From assembly GCF_001669775.1 (NCBI RefSeq), contig NZ_LXWK01000011.1:372001-436000 (forward strand): 64,000 nucleotides of DNA. The letters are read 5' to 3'. The notes beneath the pieces were generated by a model. That model was given only the letters and a program-made list of their open reading frames with translations, searched no databases and was not told the origin of the DNA. Both the position numbers and the translations under genes were made by a program. Below are positions 40,050 through 49,292 of the stretch, piece by piece. How positions within the stretch are numbered: the first letter of the stretch is position 1; each line of letters begins with the position of its first letter. This DNA comes from Rheinheimera sp. SA_1 (lineage in GTDB: Bacteria; Pseudomonadota; Gammaproteobacteria; Enterobacterales; Alteromonadaceae).

Positions 40050-40074
40050 GCGGCTGCCCGGCAGCCGCATTTTT
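40050..40074 (+). terminator. Intrinsic terminator between toxin and first immunity-like gene
   Basis: GCGGCTG / CAGCCGC with a 5-nt loop followed by ATTTTT, 10 nt after the toxin stop and 24 nt before the next start codon. It may let the immunity-like genes be controlled separately, or act as a partial stop. Confidence 0.75.
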
Positions 40075-40097
40075 GACTATTTGAAAAAAGGATTTTT

Positions 40098-40943
40098 ATG
40101 CAAACCAAAATCTCCATGCAGGATGAAATGCAATACCGGCTGGCATCTATTGAGCAGACATTAAAATTTGATCCAAATCAGGCGGTTGCAGATTCAAAAT
40201 TTTTTGCCTGGATATGCGATTCCAACCTGTTGCTGGATAGGTCTTATTTACTTAATACTTTGCAACAGCCGGAAGAAGCTGCACAACAACGTCATCAAGC
40301 ATTGCAGTCAGCACGAATGGCGACCGGTTATGCCAATGAGCTGGAATATTACACAGGTTTGCTCAATTGCTTTACCCACGCTTTGTTGTCCGGCAATGCG
40401 GCTGAAGCCAGCAGTTGGGCAGAGGTTATCAGCAAGAGTACCCAGCCGGTTATTATCGAAAATTATTTATTTTATGTGCCATTTTACCGTGCACTGGCGG
40501 CATTATGGCTCGGGCAGCCGATTGCTTGGTCAACACTGCAAGCGCCATTAGAAAAAATACAACAGTATAAAAAAACCTATTACCCGGCAGGAACTGTCGC
40601 GGCATTACAGGCGATTGAGCACGGAGACTGCAATGCTGCGGCCACTGCGATGGACCAGATGCTGCAATGGCATTATAAAAAAGCCGGCAAAGTAGGTAGT
40701 TTTATTTACAACGGTTTTACCGGTTTTATCTGCCAAAGTGTCACGTTGCTACTGATTTGCGCTTTATGGCGCGGACTCTCGATCAAACCCTTATTGCAGC
40801 ATCACCAACAGCAGTTAAAGCTGATGCCGCACGATTTAATGCATCGGCCGGAACTGGCACCCAGTTGCCGTTTTGTGCTGCCGGTTGATTTTGTGCCGGA
40901 TTATCTGCTGAGTGCCTGGCAACAACAGCGGCTGGCGGGGTAA
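40098..40943 (+). CDS. Probable immunity protein, paralogue 1
   Basis: 281 residues, no signal peptide, largely helical (TPR-like or all-alpha). Starts MQTKISMQDEMQYRLASIEQ. The sequence style and setting recall the Imm49 immunity family; I cannot confirm this. The ribosome site AAAAAGGATTTTT before the ATG recurs before paralogues 2 and 3. The last 70 residues (from FICQSVTLLLICALWRGLSI) are near identical in all three copies, while parts of the N-terminus and centre vary. Likely binds and blocks the nuclease domain; inferred from position. Confidence 0.75.
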   Translation: MQTKISMQDEMQYRLASIEQTLKFDPNQAVADSKFFAWICDSNLLLDRSYLLNTLQQPEEAAQQRHQALQSARMATGYANELEYYTGLLNCFTHALLSGNAAEASSWAEVISKSTQPVIIENYLFYVPFYRALAALWLGQPIAWSTLQAPLEKIQQYKKTYYPAGTVAALQAIEHGDCNAAATAMDQMLQWHYKKAGKVGSFIYNGFTGFICQSVTLLLICALWRGLSIKPLLQHHQQQLKLMPHDLMHRPELAPSCRFVLPVDFVPDYLLSAWQQQRLAG

Positions 40944-40981
40944 CCAGGGAACAACACACTTCTATGTAGAAAAAGGATTTT

Positions 40982-41827
40982 ATGCAAAACACTATTTCGA
41001 TAAAGGACGAGTTTCATTATCGCCTCAAATGTGCTGAGTTATATTTGGAGCTGGACCCGGCAACTGCAGTGCCAGATGCCAGATTTTTTGCCTGGATGCG
41101 CATTTCTAGCCTGCTGCTTGACAGCTCTTATTTGCTCAATACGTTACAGCGAGAAGCTGAAGCAGAGCAGCAGCGTCAGCAGGCTTTACATGCAGCACGC
41201 AATGCGGCTGGTTTTGCTAGTGAAATTGAATATTATACTGGTCTGCTCAACTGCTTTACCCACGCTCTGCTGGCTGGCGACGCCGCTGAAGCCAGCAGTT
41301 TGGCAGACGTTATCAGCAAGAGTACCCAACCGGTTATTATCGAAAATTATTTGTTTTATGTGCCATTTTACCGTGCACTGGCGGCATTATGGCTCGGGCA
41401 GCCGATTGCCTGGTCAACACTGCAAGCGCCGTTAGAAAAAATACAACAGTACAAAAAAACCTATTACCCAGTCGGAACAGTCGCGGCATTACAGGCGATT
41501 GAGCACGGAGACTGCAATGCTGCTGCCATTGCAATGGACGAGATACTGCAATGGCATTATCAAAAAGCCCGCAAAGTTGGCAGCTATCTGTATAACGGCA
41601 ACGAAGGTTTTATCTGTCAAAGCGTCACTTTGCTACTGATTTGCGCTTTATGGCGCGGCCTCTCGATCAAACCCTTATTGCAGCACCACCAACAGCAGTT
41701 AAAGCTGATGCCGCACGATTTAATGCACCGGCCGGAACTGGCACCCAGTTGCCGTTTTGTGCTGCCGGTTGATTTTGTGCCGGACTATCTGCTGAGTGCC
41801 TGGCAACAGCAACGGCTGGTGGGGTAA
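40982..41827 (+). CDS. Probable immunity protein, paralogue 2
   Basis: 281 residues. The N-terminal 60 residues are clearly different from paralogues 1 and 3 (MQNTISIKDEFHYRLKCAEL), but the stretch STQPVIIENYLFYVPFYRAL and the next 60 residues are nearly identical to paralogue 1, and the C-terminal 70 residues are shared with both. This patchwork indicates gene conversion or selection on a variable recognition surface. Its own ribosome site lies 38 nt after the first paralogue's stop. Confidence 0.75.
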   Translation: MQNTISIKDEFHYRLKCAELYLELDPATAVPDARFFAWMRISSLLLDSSYLLNTLQREAEAEQQRQQALHAARNAAGFASEIEYYTGLLNCFTHALLAGDAAEASSLADVISKSTQPVIIENYLFYVPFYRALAALWLGQPIAWSTLQAPLEKIQQYKKTYYPVGTVAALQAIEHGDCNAAAIAMDEILQWHYQKARKVGSYLYNGNEGFICQSVTLLLICALWRGLSIKPLLQHHQQQLKLMPHDLMHRPELAPSCRFVLPVDFVPDYLLSAWQQQRLVG

Positions 41828-41865
41828 ACAGGGCATGGACTCTTAGCTCGATAAAAAGGATTTTT

Positions 41866-42717
41866 ATGCAAACCAAAATCTCCATGCAGGATGAAATGCA
41901 ATACCGGTTGGCATCTATTGAGCAGACATTAAAATTTGACCCAAATCAGGCCGTTGCAGATGCAAAATTTTTTGCCTGGATGAGCGACTCCAACCTGCTG
42001 CTGGCCAGGTCATATTTGCTTGATACTTTGCAACGGTCGGCAGAAGCTGCTCAGCAACGTCAACAAGCATTGCAGTCAGCACGAATGGCGACCGGTTATA
42101 CCAATGAGCGGGAATATTACAAAGGACTGCTGAACTGTTTTAAACATGCCTTGTTGTCCGGTAATGCCGCTGAGGCCAGTAGTTGGGCAAACGTCATCTG
42201 TAAAAGTAATCAACCTGTGCTAACAGAGTGTTATCGATATTATCTGCCATTTTATCGCGCACTGGCGGCATTATGGCTGGGACACCCAATACCCTGGTCA
42301 ACATTGCAAGCGCCGTTAGAAAAAATGCAGCGGTATAAACAAACCTATTACCCGATTGGAACAGTCGCTTCGCTGCAGGCGATTGAACAGGGAGACTGCA
42401 ATGCTGCGGCCACTGCGATGGATCAGATGCTGCAATGGCACTATAAAAAAGCCGGCAAAGTAGGTAGTTTTATTTACAACGATTTTAGCGGTTTTATCTG
42501 CCAAAGTGTCACCTTGCTATTGATTTGTGCTTTATGGCGCGGACTCTCGATCAAACCCTTATTGCAGCATAACCAGCAACAGCTAAAACTTATGCCGCAA
42601 GATTTAATGCACCGGCCGGAACTAGCACCCAGTTGCCGTTTTGTGCTGCCGGTTGATTTTGTGCCGGACTATCTGCTGAGTGCCTGGCAACAGCAACGGC
42701 TGGCGGGAGCTCGATAA
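41866..42717 (+). CDS. Probable immunity protein, paralogue 3
   Basis: 283 residues. The N-terminus is almost the same as paralogue 1 (MQTKISMQDEMQYRLASIEQ) but the centre differs (NQPVLTECYRYYLPFYRAL; KRYKQ-type changes), then it rejoins the common C-terminus, with two extra residues at the end. Third complete member of the tandem array; a truncated fourth begins 11 nt later. Confidence 0.75.
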   Translation: MQTKISMQDEMQYRLASIEQTLKFDPNQAVADAKFFAWMSDSNLLLARSYLLDTLQRSAEAAQQRQQALQSARMATGYTNEREYYKGLLNCFKHALLSGNAAEASSWANVICKSNQPVLTECYRYYLPFYRALAALWLGHPIPWSTLQAPLEKMQRYKQTYYPIGTVASLQAIEQGDCNAAATAMDQMLQWHYKKAGKVGSFIYNDFSGFICQSVTLLLICALWRGLSIKPLLQHNQQQLKLMPQDLMHRPELAPSCRFVLPVDFVPDYLLSAWQQQRLAGAR

Positions 42718-42728
42718 ATAGGATTGTT

Positions 42729-42782
42729 ATGCAAACCCAAATTTCCATACAAGATAAAATACAGTACCGGCTGAGAGTATAA
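42729..42782 (+). pseudogene. Truncated fourth immunity paralogue
   Basis: The first 15 codons (MQTQISIQDKIQYRL) match the family start and are preceded by the AGGATTGTT ribosome site, then two unrelated codons and a stop. After about 42773 homology ends abruptly, marking a recombination or deletion endpoint 25-35 bp before the antiporter 3' end. Confidence 0.85.
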
Positions 42783-42806
42783 AGGGCGTCTTACCTTTAA
42801 ATTTCA

Positions 42807-44558
42807 TTAGCTTGCTGCATCAAACAGCGTGTCCGCCCCTGCCGGTGTTACCGGACGCACCCCAACCCGGCTGATGTCACCGTCCTGCAACTCTGCCACT
42901 GTCCAAATCATCTCTGACCATAACACGGTATCGCCGACGACTAACTTGCCGCCGTGTTTTTGTGCGATAAATTCGTTCAGCTGCACACAGTCGCCACATT
43001 CAGTGAGATCCAGTGTATAAAACATAGCTAAATCATCGAGTTTGGCGGCGCCATCCAGCATAAAGTCGCCAAAAAATTCAAAGTCGAAATTACGTTGTGG
43101 TGTCTCGCTGAACATCCGGCCAAGCACCGGCAAATCTGCGTCGTGGCCGATAATACACAAAATGTCACCCGCCATCAGTCTGGAACTTCCCGATGGATGC
43201 AGCAGTACATTGTCGCGAAACAAAGCCACGATGCGGGTTTTGTCCGGCATATTCAGGCTGCGCAGTTCACTGCCAATGCACCATTTGTCTTCGTTCAGGC
43301 GGTAAACGAAAATTTCCCACTGGCTCGCCAGCTGAATTTCAATACCAGCGCGGGAAATGGGTGATGGCATCGGCGGTACCACCACTTTGGCCTTACGTGC
43401 GGCAAAGCCCAAAGTAGTGCCTTGAAGCAACAACGACACCAACACAATAAAAAACGCCACATTAAAAAACAGCTGCGCATTGGGCAGGCCCGCCATCAGC
43501 GGAAACACCGCCAGGATCACCGGCACCGCCCCCCGTAATCCAACCCAGGAAATAAATGCGCGTTCTTTAAAGCTAAAACCACGAAACGGCAGCAGACCAA
43601 TAAACACCGACAACGGCCGCGCAAATAAAATCATCCACAACGACAACAGCAGCGCCGGTACCGCAATCGGCAACAACTCACTGGGCGTCAGCAGTAAACC
43701 CAGCACCAGGAACATGCCAATCTGGCTCAGCCAGGCCAAACCATCAAACATATGCAAAATACCGTGACGGTTACGAATCGCTTGGTTACCAAGCACCAGA
43801 CCACAGACATACACACTCAAAATACCGCTGCCACCCACAGCACCGGACAAGGCATATAAAATAATACCGCCACTGACGGCCAGTAATGGGTACAAACCAT
43901 CAGCGATGTGAATAGAGTTGATGAGCTTCAGCAGCACCCAGCCACCGGCTAATCCAAGTAAAATACCGATGCCAAATTGTTCGACCAGGCTGACCAACAC
44001 CGACCATTCAAACGACGTCTGGCCGCTTGCCAGCATCGCTATTAAGGTAACGGTTAAAAACATCGCCATCGGGTCGTTACTGCCCGACTCAATTTCCAGC
44101 GTGGCGCCGACCCGCTCGTTCAGGCCTTTGCCGTTCAGCAAATTAAATACCACGGCCGCATCGGTAGAACCGACAATAGCGCCGATCAACAAACCTTCCA
44201 GTAATTCGAGGTTAAACAGCCAGGCCGCCGCAACACCGGTTAAACCAGCAGTAATCAACACCCCCAGGGTTGCCAGTGACAACGATGGAGTCAGTGCCAC
44301 TCGAAAACTACGGGCATTGGTGCGCATACCGCCATCGAGCAGAATGACCGCCAACGCTAAGTTGCTGACCATATAGGCCAGCGAATAGTCGTCAAACGCA
44401 ATACCGCCAGGACCATCAATACCGGCGAGCATGCCAACAGATAAAAATATCACCAGGATAGGCACGCCAATTTTATTGGCCACTGAACTCACCATAATGC
44501 TGGCCGCGACTAAAATCGCGCCAATCAGCAATAAGTGATTAATGGAACTTGCATCCAA
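42807..44558 (-). CDS. nhaP2: NhaP2/CvrA-type potassium/proton antiporter
   Basis: CPA1-family antiporter, 583 residues. About twelve membrane helices (residues 5-390) with the CPA1 landmarks [21 protein letters not shown] and the [16 protein letters not shown] segment. A cytoplasmic tail follows: a TrkA_C/RCK-like domain (about 400-485) and a CorC-like domain to the end. It exports K+ in exchange for protons at alkaline or high-K+ conditions in the characterised members. Its 3' end has a diverged partial copy at 36434-36580. Confidence 0.92.
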   Translation of the reverse strand: MDASSINHLLLIGAILVAASIMVSSVANKIGVPILVIFLSVGMLAGIDGPGGIAFDDYSLAYMVSNLALAVILLDGGMRTNARSFRVALTPSLSLATLGVLITAGLTGVAAAWLFNLELLEGLLIGAIVGSTDAAVVFNLLNGKGLNERVGATLEIESGSNDPMAMFLTVTLIAMLASGQTSFEWSVLVSLVEQFGIGILLGLAGGWVLLKLINSIHIADGLYPLLAVSGGIILYALSGAVGGSGILSVYVCGLVLGNQAIRNRHGILHMFDGLAWLSQIGMFLVLGLLLTPSELLPIAVPALLLSLWMILFARPLSVFIGLLPFRGFSFKERAFISWVGLRGAVPVILAVFPLMAGLPNAQLFFNVAFFIVLVSLLLQGTTLGFAARKAKVVVPPMPSPISRAGIEIQLASQWEIFVYRLNEDKWCIGSELRSLNMPDKTRIVALFRDNVLLHPSGSSRLMAGDILCIIGHDADLPVLGRMFSETPQRNFDFEFFGDFMLDGAAKLDDLAMFYTLDLTECGDCVQLNEFIAQKHGGKLVVGDTVLWSEMIWTVAELQDGDISRVGVRPVTPAGADTLFDAAS

Positions 44559-44932
44559 TGTTGACCTCCTGCACCAGCTCTGACTGGCTGCTTAAAAACA
44601 GCTGAGCTATTAAAATATAGCCACAAACTACCAATTTCAAACTAAAACTTACAATACTCAATAAATAAAACAAAATAATTAATTTAACCAATGACTTATA
44701 TCTACATAATTTTCAGGTAATTATGGGAATTAACACCTGGCACCTGCTGATATCTGAATTATTAAGACGTTATAGCAACAAAACAGTTCAAAACCGTTTT
44801 ATGTCTATTTTTCCTATTTTGTTTGCCTACTTTGGCTTCGCTTCTTTATGTTACACAATGACAGTTTTTTTGCTGGTTTGTGTTAAATTGCAACGGCATC
44901 CCTGGTACAAACTGCAAAATCGGAGTCTTAAC

Positions 44933-46525
44933 TTGGAAACACCCAGTGGCATGGAATTTAACGATCTGACCGGTGATGTCAGAGTCCATGGCATAAGCTA
45001 CCGCTTTCGGCCAAAAACCTTCGAACTGCTGCGATTATTGGCAAACGCTCCGGCACAGGTGTTCAGTAAAACTGTGATCCTGCAACAGATTTGGCCCGAC
45101 GCCATCGTCGAAGAGCAAGCGATTTTTCAATCCATTAATGAGATCCGCAAAGCTTTTGCACCGGTCGAAGTCATTAAAACTTACCCAAAAAAAGGCTATG
45201 CCTGGGTGTTGCCGCCAAACCTACAATCCACGTCATCAACCGTCTGTCCGATTAACCAACAACAGCAGCGGAAATCCACGGCGAAACGGTTACTCATGCT
45301 TACGCTACTGGTATTGCTGCTCAGTATTATCGTCGGAATTTATGGCCACAGCAGCTGGACGTCAGCGGCAGACTCGGACTCAATGCAGGACACAATCGTC
45401 ACAGGCGCCAACACCGTGGCACCCCACAGTGCAATTTTGGTACTACCGTTTGATGTATCCCGACTCGATGCCAGTCAGCACTGGCTGAAATTTGCCGGGA
45501 TGGATGCCTTAATCCAGCAGTTGCAACCCACCAGCGAATTGACGGTTTTTCAGCTGGCTGATGTCATCGATATTCTGAAACGACTGCCGCCGGCGTCGAT
45601 CAACAACCGCAGCACCGATAGTGGCACCAAAAGCAACGCCGATAGCAGCCGTATGTCACAGCAAGCGATTAGCCAGTTATTTCAGGTGGCGGGGATCACC
45701 CAGATTGTGCAGGTCGAAATCAGTGGTGTGCCAGGCGACTACCAGCTGATTACCACCCTGCACTATGCGGATTCACGCCAGAAAAGCGCATTTCACAGCA
45801 CCTCGTTAGAACAGAGCCTGCCACAGCTGGCAGCGCAAGTTTCAAACAAGCTGTCGCAACCAACAGCAGCCAGCTCCGATTTACACAGCCATTTGCTCGC
45901 CAATGCCCTGGAGCTGGTGGCAACACAACAATTCATCACCGCATTGCCGCTGGCGACCAGCGCTGTGACTTTAGATCCAACCAATATTGTTGCCCATTAT
46001 GTGTTATCCGACATCCAGCTTCAGCTGGGTCAATTTGCTGCAGCCTTCGCCACCACCGAACATGCGCTGACCTTGCAGGATGCGCCGGGTTATTCACAAT
46101 ATGTGGCTCGTTTGTGGTATCAAAAAGGTATTGTATTGATGCAGCGCCGCGACTTTATTGCCGCCGAAACGGCACTGCAACAGGCGTCGAAATTAGCCAA
46201 TCAGCAAAAAGACTGGCTCTATCTTGCGTACAGCCAAGCTATGCTGGCGCAGCTGAAACTGGCACAGCAGCAATTTGAACAAGCATTGCCGCTACTCAAT
46301 GCCGCCTTGCAGTATCAGCAAATCTTGCATTGCCCGCAGGGTATTGCCCAAAGCGAACTGGATTTGGCCGTTTATTTGATGCTGACCAATCAGCCGGAAC
46401 AGGCGAAGCGACGGTATAAAACCAGTGCAGAATTGGTTCAGCAAAAGGGATTAACTCAACTTCATCCAGCATTGCTGGAGTTTGAACAACGCTGGCTGAA
46501 ACAACCAACGGCGCAATCAGAGTGA
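44933..46525 (+). CDS. CadC/ToxR-type membrane-anchored transcription regulator with TPR-like domain
   Basis: 530 residues from a TTG at 44933 with GGAG 7 nt before it. The frame is open upstream to an ATG at 44723, but that extension adds a hydrophobic segment before the DNA-binding domain and would place the domain outside the cytoplasm, so it is rejected. Residues about 15-100: OmpR-like winged helix (YRFRPKTFELLRLLA, FSKTVILQQIWPDAIVEEQA, INEIRKAF, KTYPKKGYAW). One membrane helix (about 125-147). The periplasmic part has helical TPR-like repeats. Next to an exported amidohydrolase on the same strand. Confidence 0.85.
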   Translation: METPSGMEFNDLTGDVRVHGISYRFRPKTFELLRLLANAPAQVFSKTVILQQIWPDAIVEEQAIFQSINEIRKAFAPVEVIKTYPKKGYAWVLPPNLQSTSSTVCPINQQQQRKSTAKRLLMLTLLVLLLSIIVGIYGHSSWTSAADSDSMQDTIVTGANTVAPHSAILVLPFDVSRLDASQHWLKFAGMDALIQQLQPTSELTVFQLADVIDILKRLPPASINNRSTDSGTKSNADSSRMSQQAISQLFQVAGITQIVQVEISGVPGDYQLITTLHYADSRQKSAFHSTSLEQSLPQLAAQVSNKLSQPTAASSDLHSHLLANALELVATQQFITALPLATSAVTLDPTNIVAHYVLSDIQLQLGQFAAAFATTEHALTLQDAPGYSQYVARLWYQKGIVLMQRRDFIAAETALQQASKLANQQKDWLYLAYSQAMLAQLKLAQQQFEQALPLLNAALQYQQILHCPQGIAQSELDLAVYLMLTNQPEQAKRRYKTSAELVQQKGLTQLHPALLEFEQRWLKQPTAQSE

Positions 46526-46677
46526 CATTAAAATATATAACTTACTGATGTTAAACAATTTAAGAATACTTATAGCAGAGTTATAACCCGACTAAAGGTC
46601 TTTATCCGGCCATCCCCGCGACAGTAGCTGCAGGCGCTTAGCTGCCGAAACTGACTTTTTTGCTTCAAGGGGAAAAT

Positions 46678-48210
46678 ATGACTTTTGCGTTTACCACTAC
46701 ATCAGCACGGTACTCTGCTCTGCTGTCGGCTTTATGCTTTTGTTTCGGCGCGACGTTTTTTCAACTGCCAGCACAGGCGCGGGAACTCCCAAAAACTCTG
46801 CTTAAACCAACTACAGCTTTGGCTTTTGTCGGCGCCAAAGTGCTACTGACTGAACAAGCTCACCTGAACGCCGAGTTACAACCGGCCACCGTGCTGGTCA
46901 AAGATGGTTACATTGTCGAGCTGCTGGCTGCCAGCCAAACAATTCCGGCGCACTATCAGCAAGTTGATGTCAGCGGCCAGTATCTACTGCCGGGGCTGAT
47001 TGACGCCCATGTCCATCTGGCACAATCCGGCAGCGCTTTCACCAGACCCGATATGATTGAAGCTACAGCGATCCAGCCCTACACCGACGATCAGCAGTGG
47101 CTGCATGACCATCTGCCCGAACTGTTAAGCACTTATCTCAGTCTTGGTGTTACCACAGTGGTCGATATGGGCGGTCCTGCCGCAAGGTTGCGCCGTTATG
47201 CCAGCCTGAGCCAGCAAACTGGCCTACCGGAAATCGTCGCTGCCGCAGCACTGTTGTCACCCACCAGCGTGCCGCAATTAACGGCAGCTGATGGGAATAC
47301 CTTTCAGGAAGTCACTTCGCCCAAAAGCGCTAGCGAAGCCGTCCGGCAACAAATCCAGCAAGGCGCTGCCATCGTTAAAATTGTCTGGTCGCAGGAAACT
47401 GGTTTGTCAGACGCCCAATTAACTACGCTGTATCAGGATGCCATCAACACCGCCAAAGCCGCCGGAAAAATAGTCGCGGTTCATGTTGAAAGTTTAACCA
47501 GTGCCAAGCAGGCGATGCGGGCTGGTGTCGATATTCTGGTGCACGGCGTGGTCAGCGAAAATATCGATGCTGAATTTATAACCCTGGCGCGGCAACATCA
47601 GGTCAGCTATCTGCCAACGTTGACGGCCTACCAGCACTACGCTGACATTTTTAGCGGTAAACTCAGTTTTACCGAATTTGAACATCAACTGTCGCACCAC
47701 CCACTCATTCAGTCCTTTACCACGCTCAACGCCAATCCAGCCAAAACCGGAGAGCTCTATCAGATTTTTCGCCGTTATATGCGCTATGTCGATGCGCCAG
47801 CAGCAAAACTGGCTGAACTGTCGGCTGATGAACAAAGTATCGTGGCGCAGCTCGGTCAGGTGTTTTCAGTGAATATTGCAAAAATACAGCAACAGAACCT
47901 GCAACTTGCGCTGCAATCAGGTCTGAATGTGGCTTTTGGCACTGATGCCGGCAACCCCGGCACCTTACATGCAACATCAATCCGGGAGGAAATGCGTACC
48001 TGGCAACAAGCCGGAGTCAGCAACGCGGTTATTCTGCGCGCGATGACACTCGGCAATGCAGTTGCGCTGAAGTTAGATCACAAACAAGGACGCATCAGCG
48101 CTGGCCAGCAAGCCACTTTTATTTTGCTACAGCACAACCCACTGCAGGAAAACTTTCAATTCAGTCCACCACTGATGGTGGTGCAACGGGGACATATTGT
48201 GAAGCTCTAA
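46678..48210 (+). CDS. Exported amidohydrolase-family protein
   Basis: 510 residues from the ATG at 46678 (AAGGGG 5 nt upstream). A signal peptide ends near residue 37 (LPAQA). Amidohydrolase barrel: GLIDAHVHLAQSG (metal ligands), the carboxylated-Lys candidate in GAAIVKIVWSQ, HVES, and the GTDAGNPG metal ligand. It resembles imidazolonepropionase-like exported hydrolases or dipeptidases; the substrate is unknown. It follows the winged-helix regulator by 152 nt, which probably controls it. Confidence 0.85.
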   Translation: MTFAFTTTSARYSALLSALCFCFGATFFQLPAQARELPKTLLKPTTALAFVGAKVLLTEQAHLNAELQPATVLVKDGYIVELLAASQTIPAHYQQVDVSGQYLLPGLIDAHVHLAQSGSAFTRPDMIEATAIQPYTDDQQWLHDHLPELLSTYLSLGVTTVVDMGGPAARLRRYASLSQQTGLPEIVAAAALLSPTSVPQLTAADGNTFQEVTSPKSASEAVRQQIQQGAAIVKIVWSQETGLSDAQLTTLYQDAINTAKAAGKIVAVHVESLTSAKQAMRAGVDILVHGVVSENIDAEFITLARQHQVSYLPTLTAYQHYADIFSGKLSFTEFEHQLSHHPLIQSFTTLNANPAKTGELYQIFRRYMRYVDAPAAKLAELSADEQSIVAQLGQVFSVNIAKIQQQNLQLALQSGLNVAFGTDAGNPGTLHATSIREEMRTWQQAGVSNAVILRAMTLGNAVALKLDHKQGRISAGQQATFILLQHNPLQENFQFSPPLMVVQRGHIVKL

Positions 48211-48335
48211 ACTGGCTGTTGTTACGAACCTACAGCCTTAGTGTGGTTGGCTGCCAGAGCAACTAATATTGCCCTGGCACCAATCAGCAAGTAAGCTTTT
48301 CCGGCATCCAGCACCAGCTACCGGCAAAATTAACC

Positions 48336-48363
48336 TGTACATTCGGCTCCCAGCCGATATAAT
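48336..48363 (+). promoter_or_regulatory. Candidate suhB promoter with palindrome in spacer
   Basis: -35-like TGTACA (48336-48341), 16-nt spacer, -10 TATAAT (48358-48363), GC-rich discriminator ACGCGCCGC. The spacer holds the 6-3-6 palindrome TCGGCT-CCC-AGCCGA (48343-48357), which could be an operator. 45 nt before the suhB ATG. Confidence 0.6.
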
Positions 48364-48407
48364 ACGCGCCGCTCTTTTGACTGTTCTTTATACAATAAGG
48401 TAATCCT

Positions 48408-49211
48408 ATGCATCCGATGTTAAACATCGCTGTTCGTGCTGCGCGTAGCGCAGGCAATATTATCGCGCGTGCTTGTGGTCAGCTGGATATGGTCCAGTCC
48501 ATCCAGAAAGGCACCAACGACTTTGTCACCAACGTCGACAAAGAAGCCGAACAGGCCATCGTTAATATTCTGCGTAAGTCATATCCAGATCATGACATCA
48601 TCGCGGAAGAAGGTGGCGAATACACCAACAACAATAGTGATTACCAATGGGTCATCGACCCGCTCGATGGCACCACCAACTTTATCAAAGGCATCCCCCA
48701 CTTCGCTGTTTCTATCGCACTGCGTTACCGCGGTAAGCTGGATCAAGCTGTTATTTTTGACCCGCTGCGTGGTGAAGTGTTTACCGCCAGCCGTGGTGGT
48801 GGCGCGCAGCTCAATGGTCGCCGTATCCGCGTGACTTCATTACCAGATTTAGGCGGCACTGTGCTCGCAACAGGTTTCCCGTTTAAACATAAACATCATC
48901 TGGATGCTTATACCGAAACTTTCAAAACTTTCTTCACCGAAGCTGCCGATATCCGCCGCACAGGCTCTGCCGCGCTGGATTTAGCTTATGTTGCTGCCGG
49001 TCGTTTTGATGGTTTCTGGGAAATTGGTTTAAAACCATGGGATATCGCCGCAGGCGAATTGATCGTGCGTGAAGCCGGTGGTTTGGTCAGCGACTTCGTC
49101 GGTGGCAATAACCAGATGAAGAGTGGCAATATTGTGGCAGCCAGTCCAAAAGTACTACAGGCAATGCTCAAGGGCATGCGTCCACATTTAACTGATTCAC
49201 TAATGAAATAA
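48408..49211 (+). CDS. suhB: SuhB, inositol-1-monophosphatase
   Basis: Mg2+-dependent inositol monophosphatase that in E. coli also joins rRNA antitermination complexes. It is 267 residues, with family signatures DPLDGTTNFIKGIPHF (motif A) and KPWDIAAGELIVREAGG (motif B), and EEGG for metal binding. Followed by an intrinsic terminator. In many relatives it is near secDF, as here. Confidence 0.96.
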   Translation: MHPMLNIAVRAARSAGNIIARACGQLDMVQSIQKGTNDFVTNVDKEAEQAIVNILRKSYPDHDIIAEEGGEYTNNNSDYQWVIDPLDGTTNFIKGIPHFAVSIALRYRGKLDQAVIFDPLRGEVFTASRGGGAQLNGRRIRVTSLPDLGGTVLATGFPFKHKHHLDAYTETFKTFFTEAADIRRTGSAALDLAYVAAGRFDGFWEIGLKPWDIAAGELIVREAGGLVSDFVGGNNQMKSGNIVAASPKVLQAMLKGMRPHLTDSLMK

Positions 49212-49242
49212 TTGATGACGCCTCCACTGGAGGTTTCAAAAA

Positions 49243-49272
49243 GTAAAAAACCGCCAGCTGGCGGTTTTTTAC
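49243..49272. terminator. Bidirectional terminator between suhB and rhodanese gene
   Basis: GTAAAAAACCGCC, loop AGCT, GGCGGTTTTTTAC: perfect stem with A-run and T-run on the two sides, so it can end suhB (plus) and the rhodanese (minus) alike. Confidence 0.92.
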
Positions 49273-49292
49273 TTTTCTATGCTTTTGAAAAA

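Noticed and set aside
44723-44932. N-terminal extension of the winged-helix regulator with an extra hydrophobic segment.
   Set aside because: It would put the DNA-binding domain on the wrong side of the membrane; a TTG with a good ribosome site at 44933 starts the domain properly.
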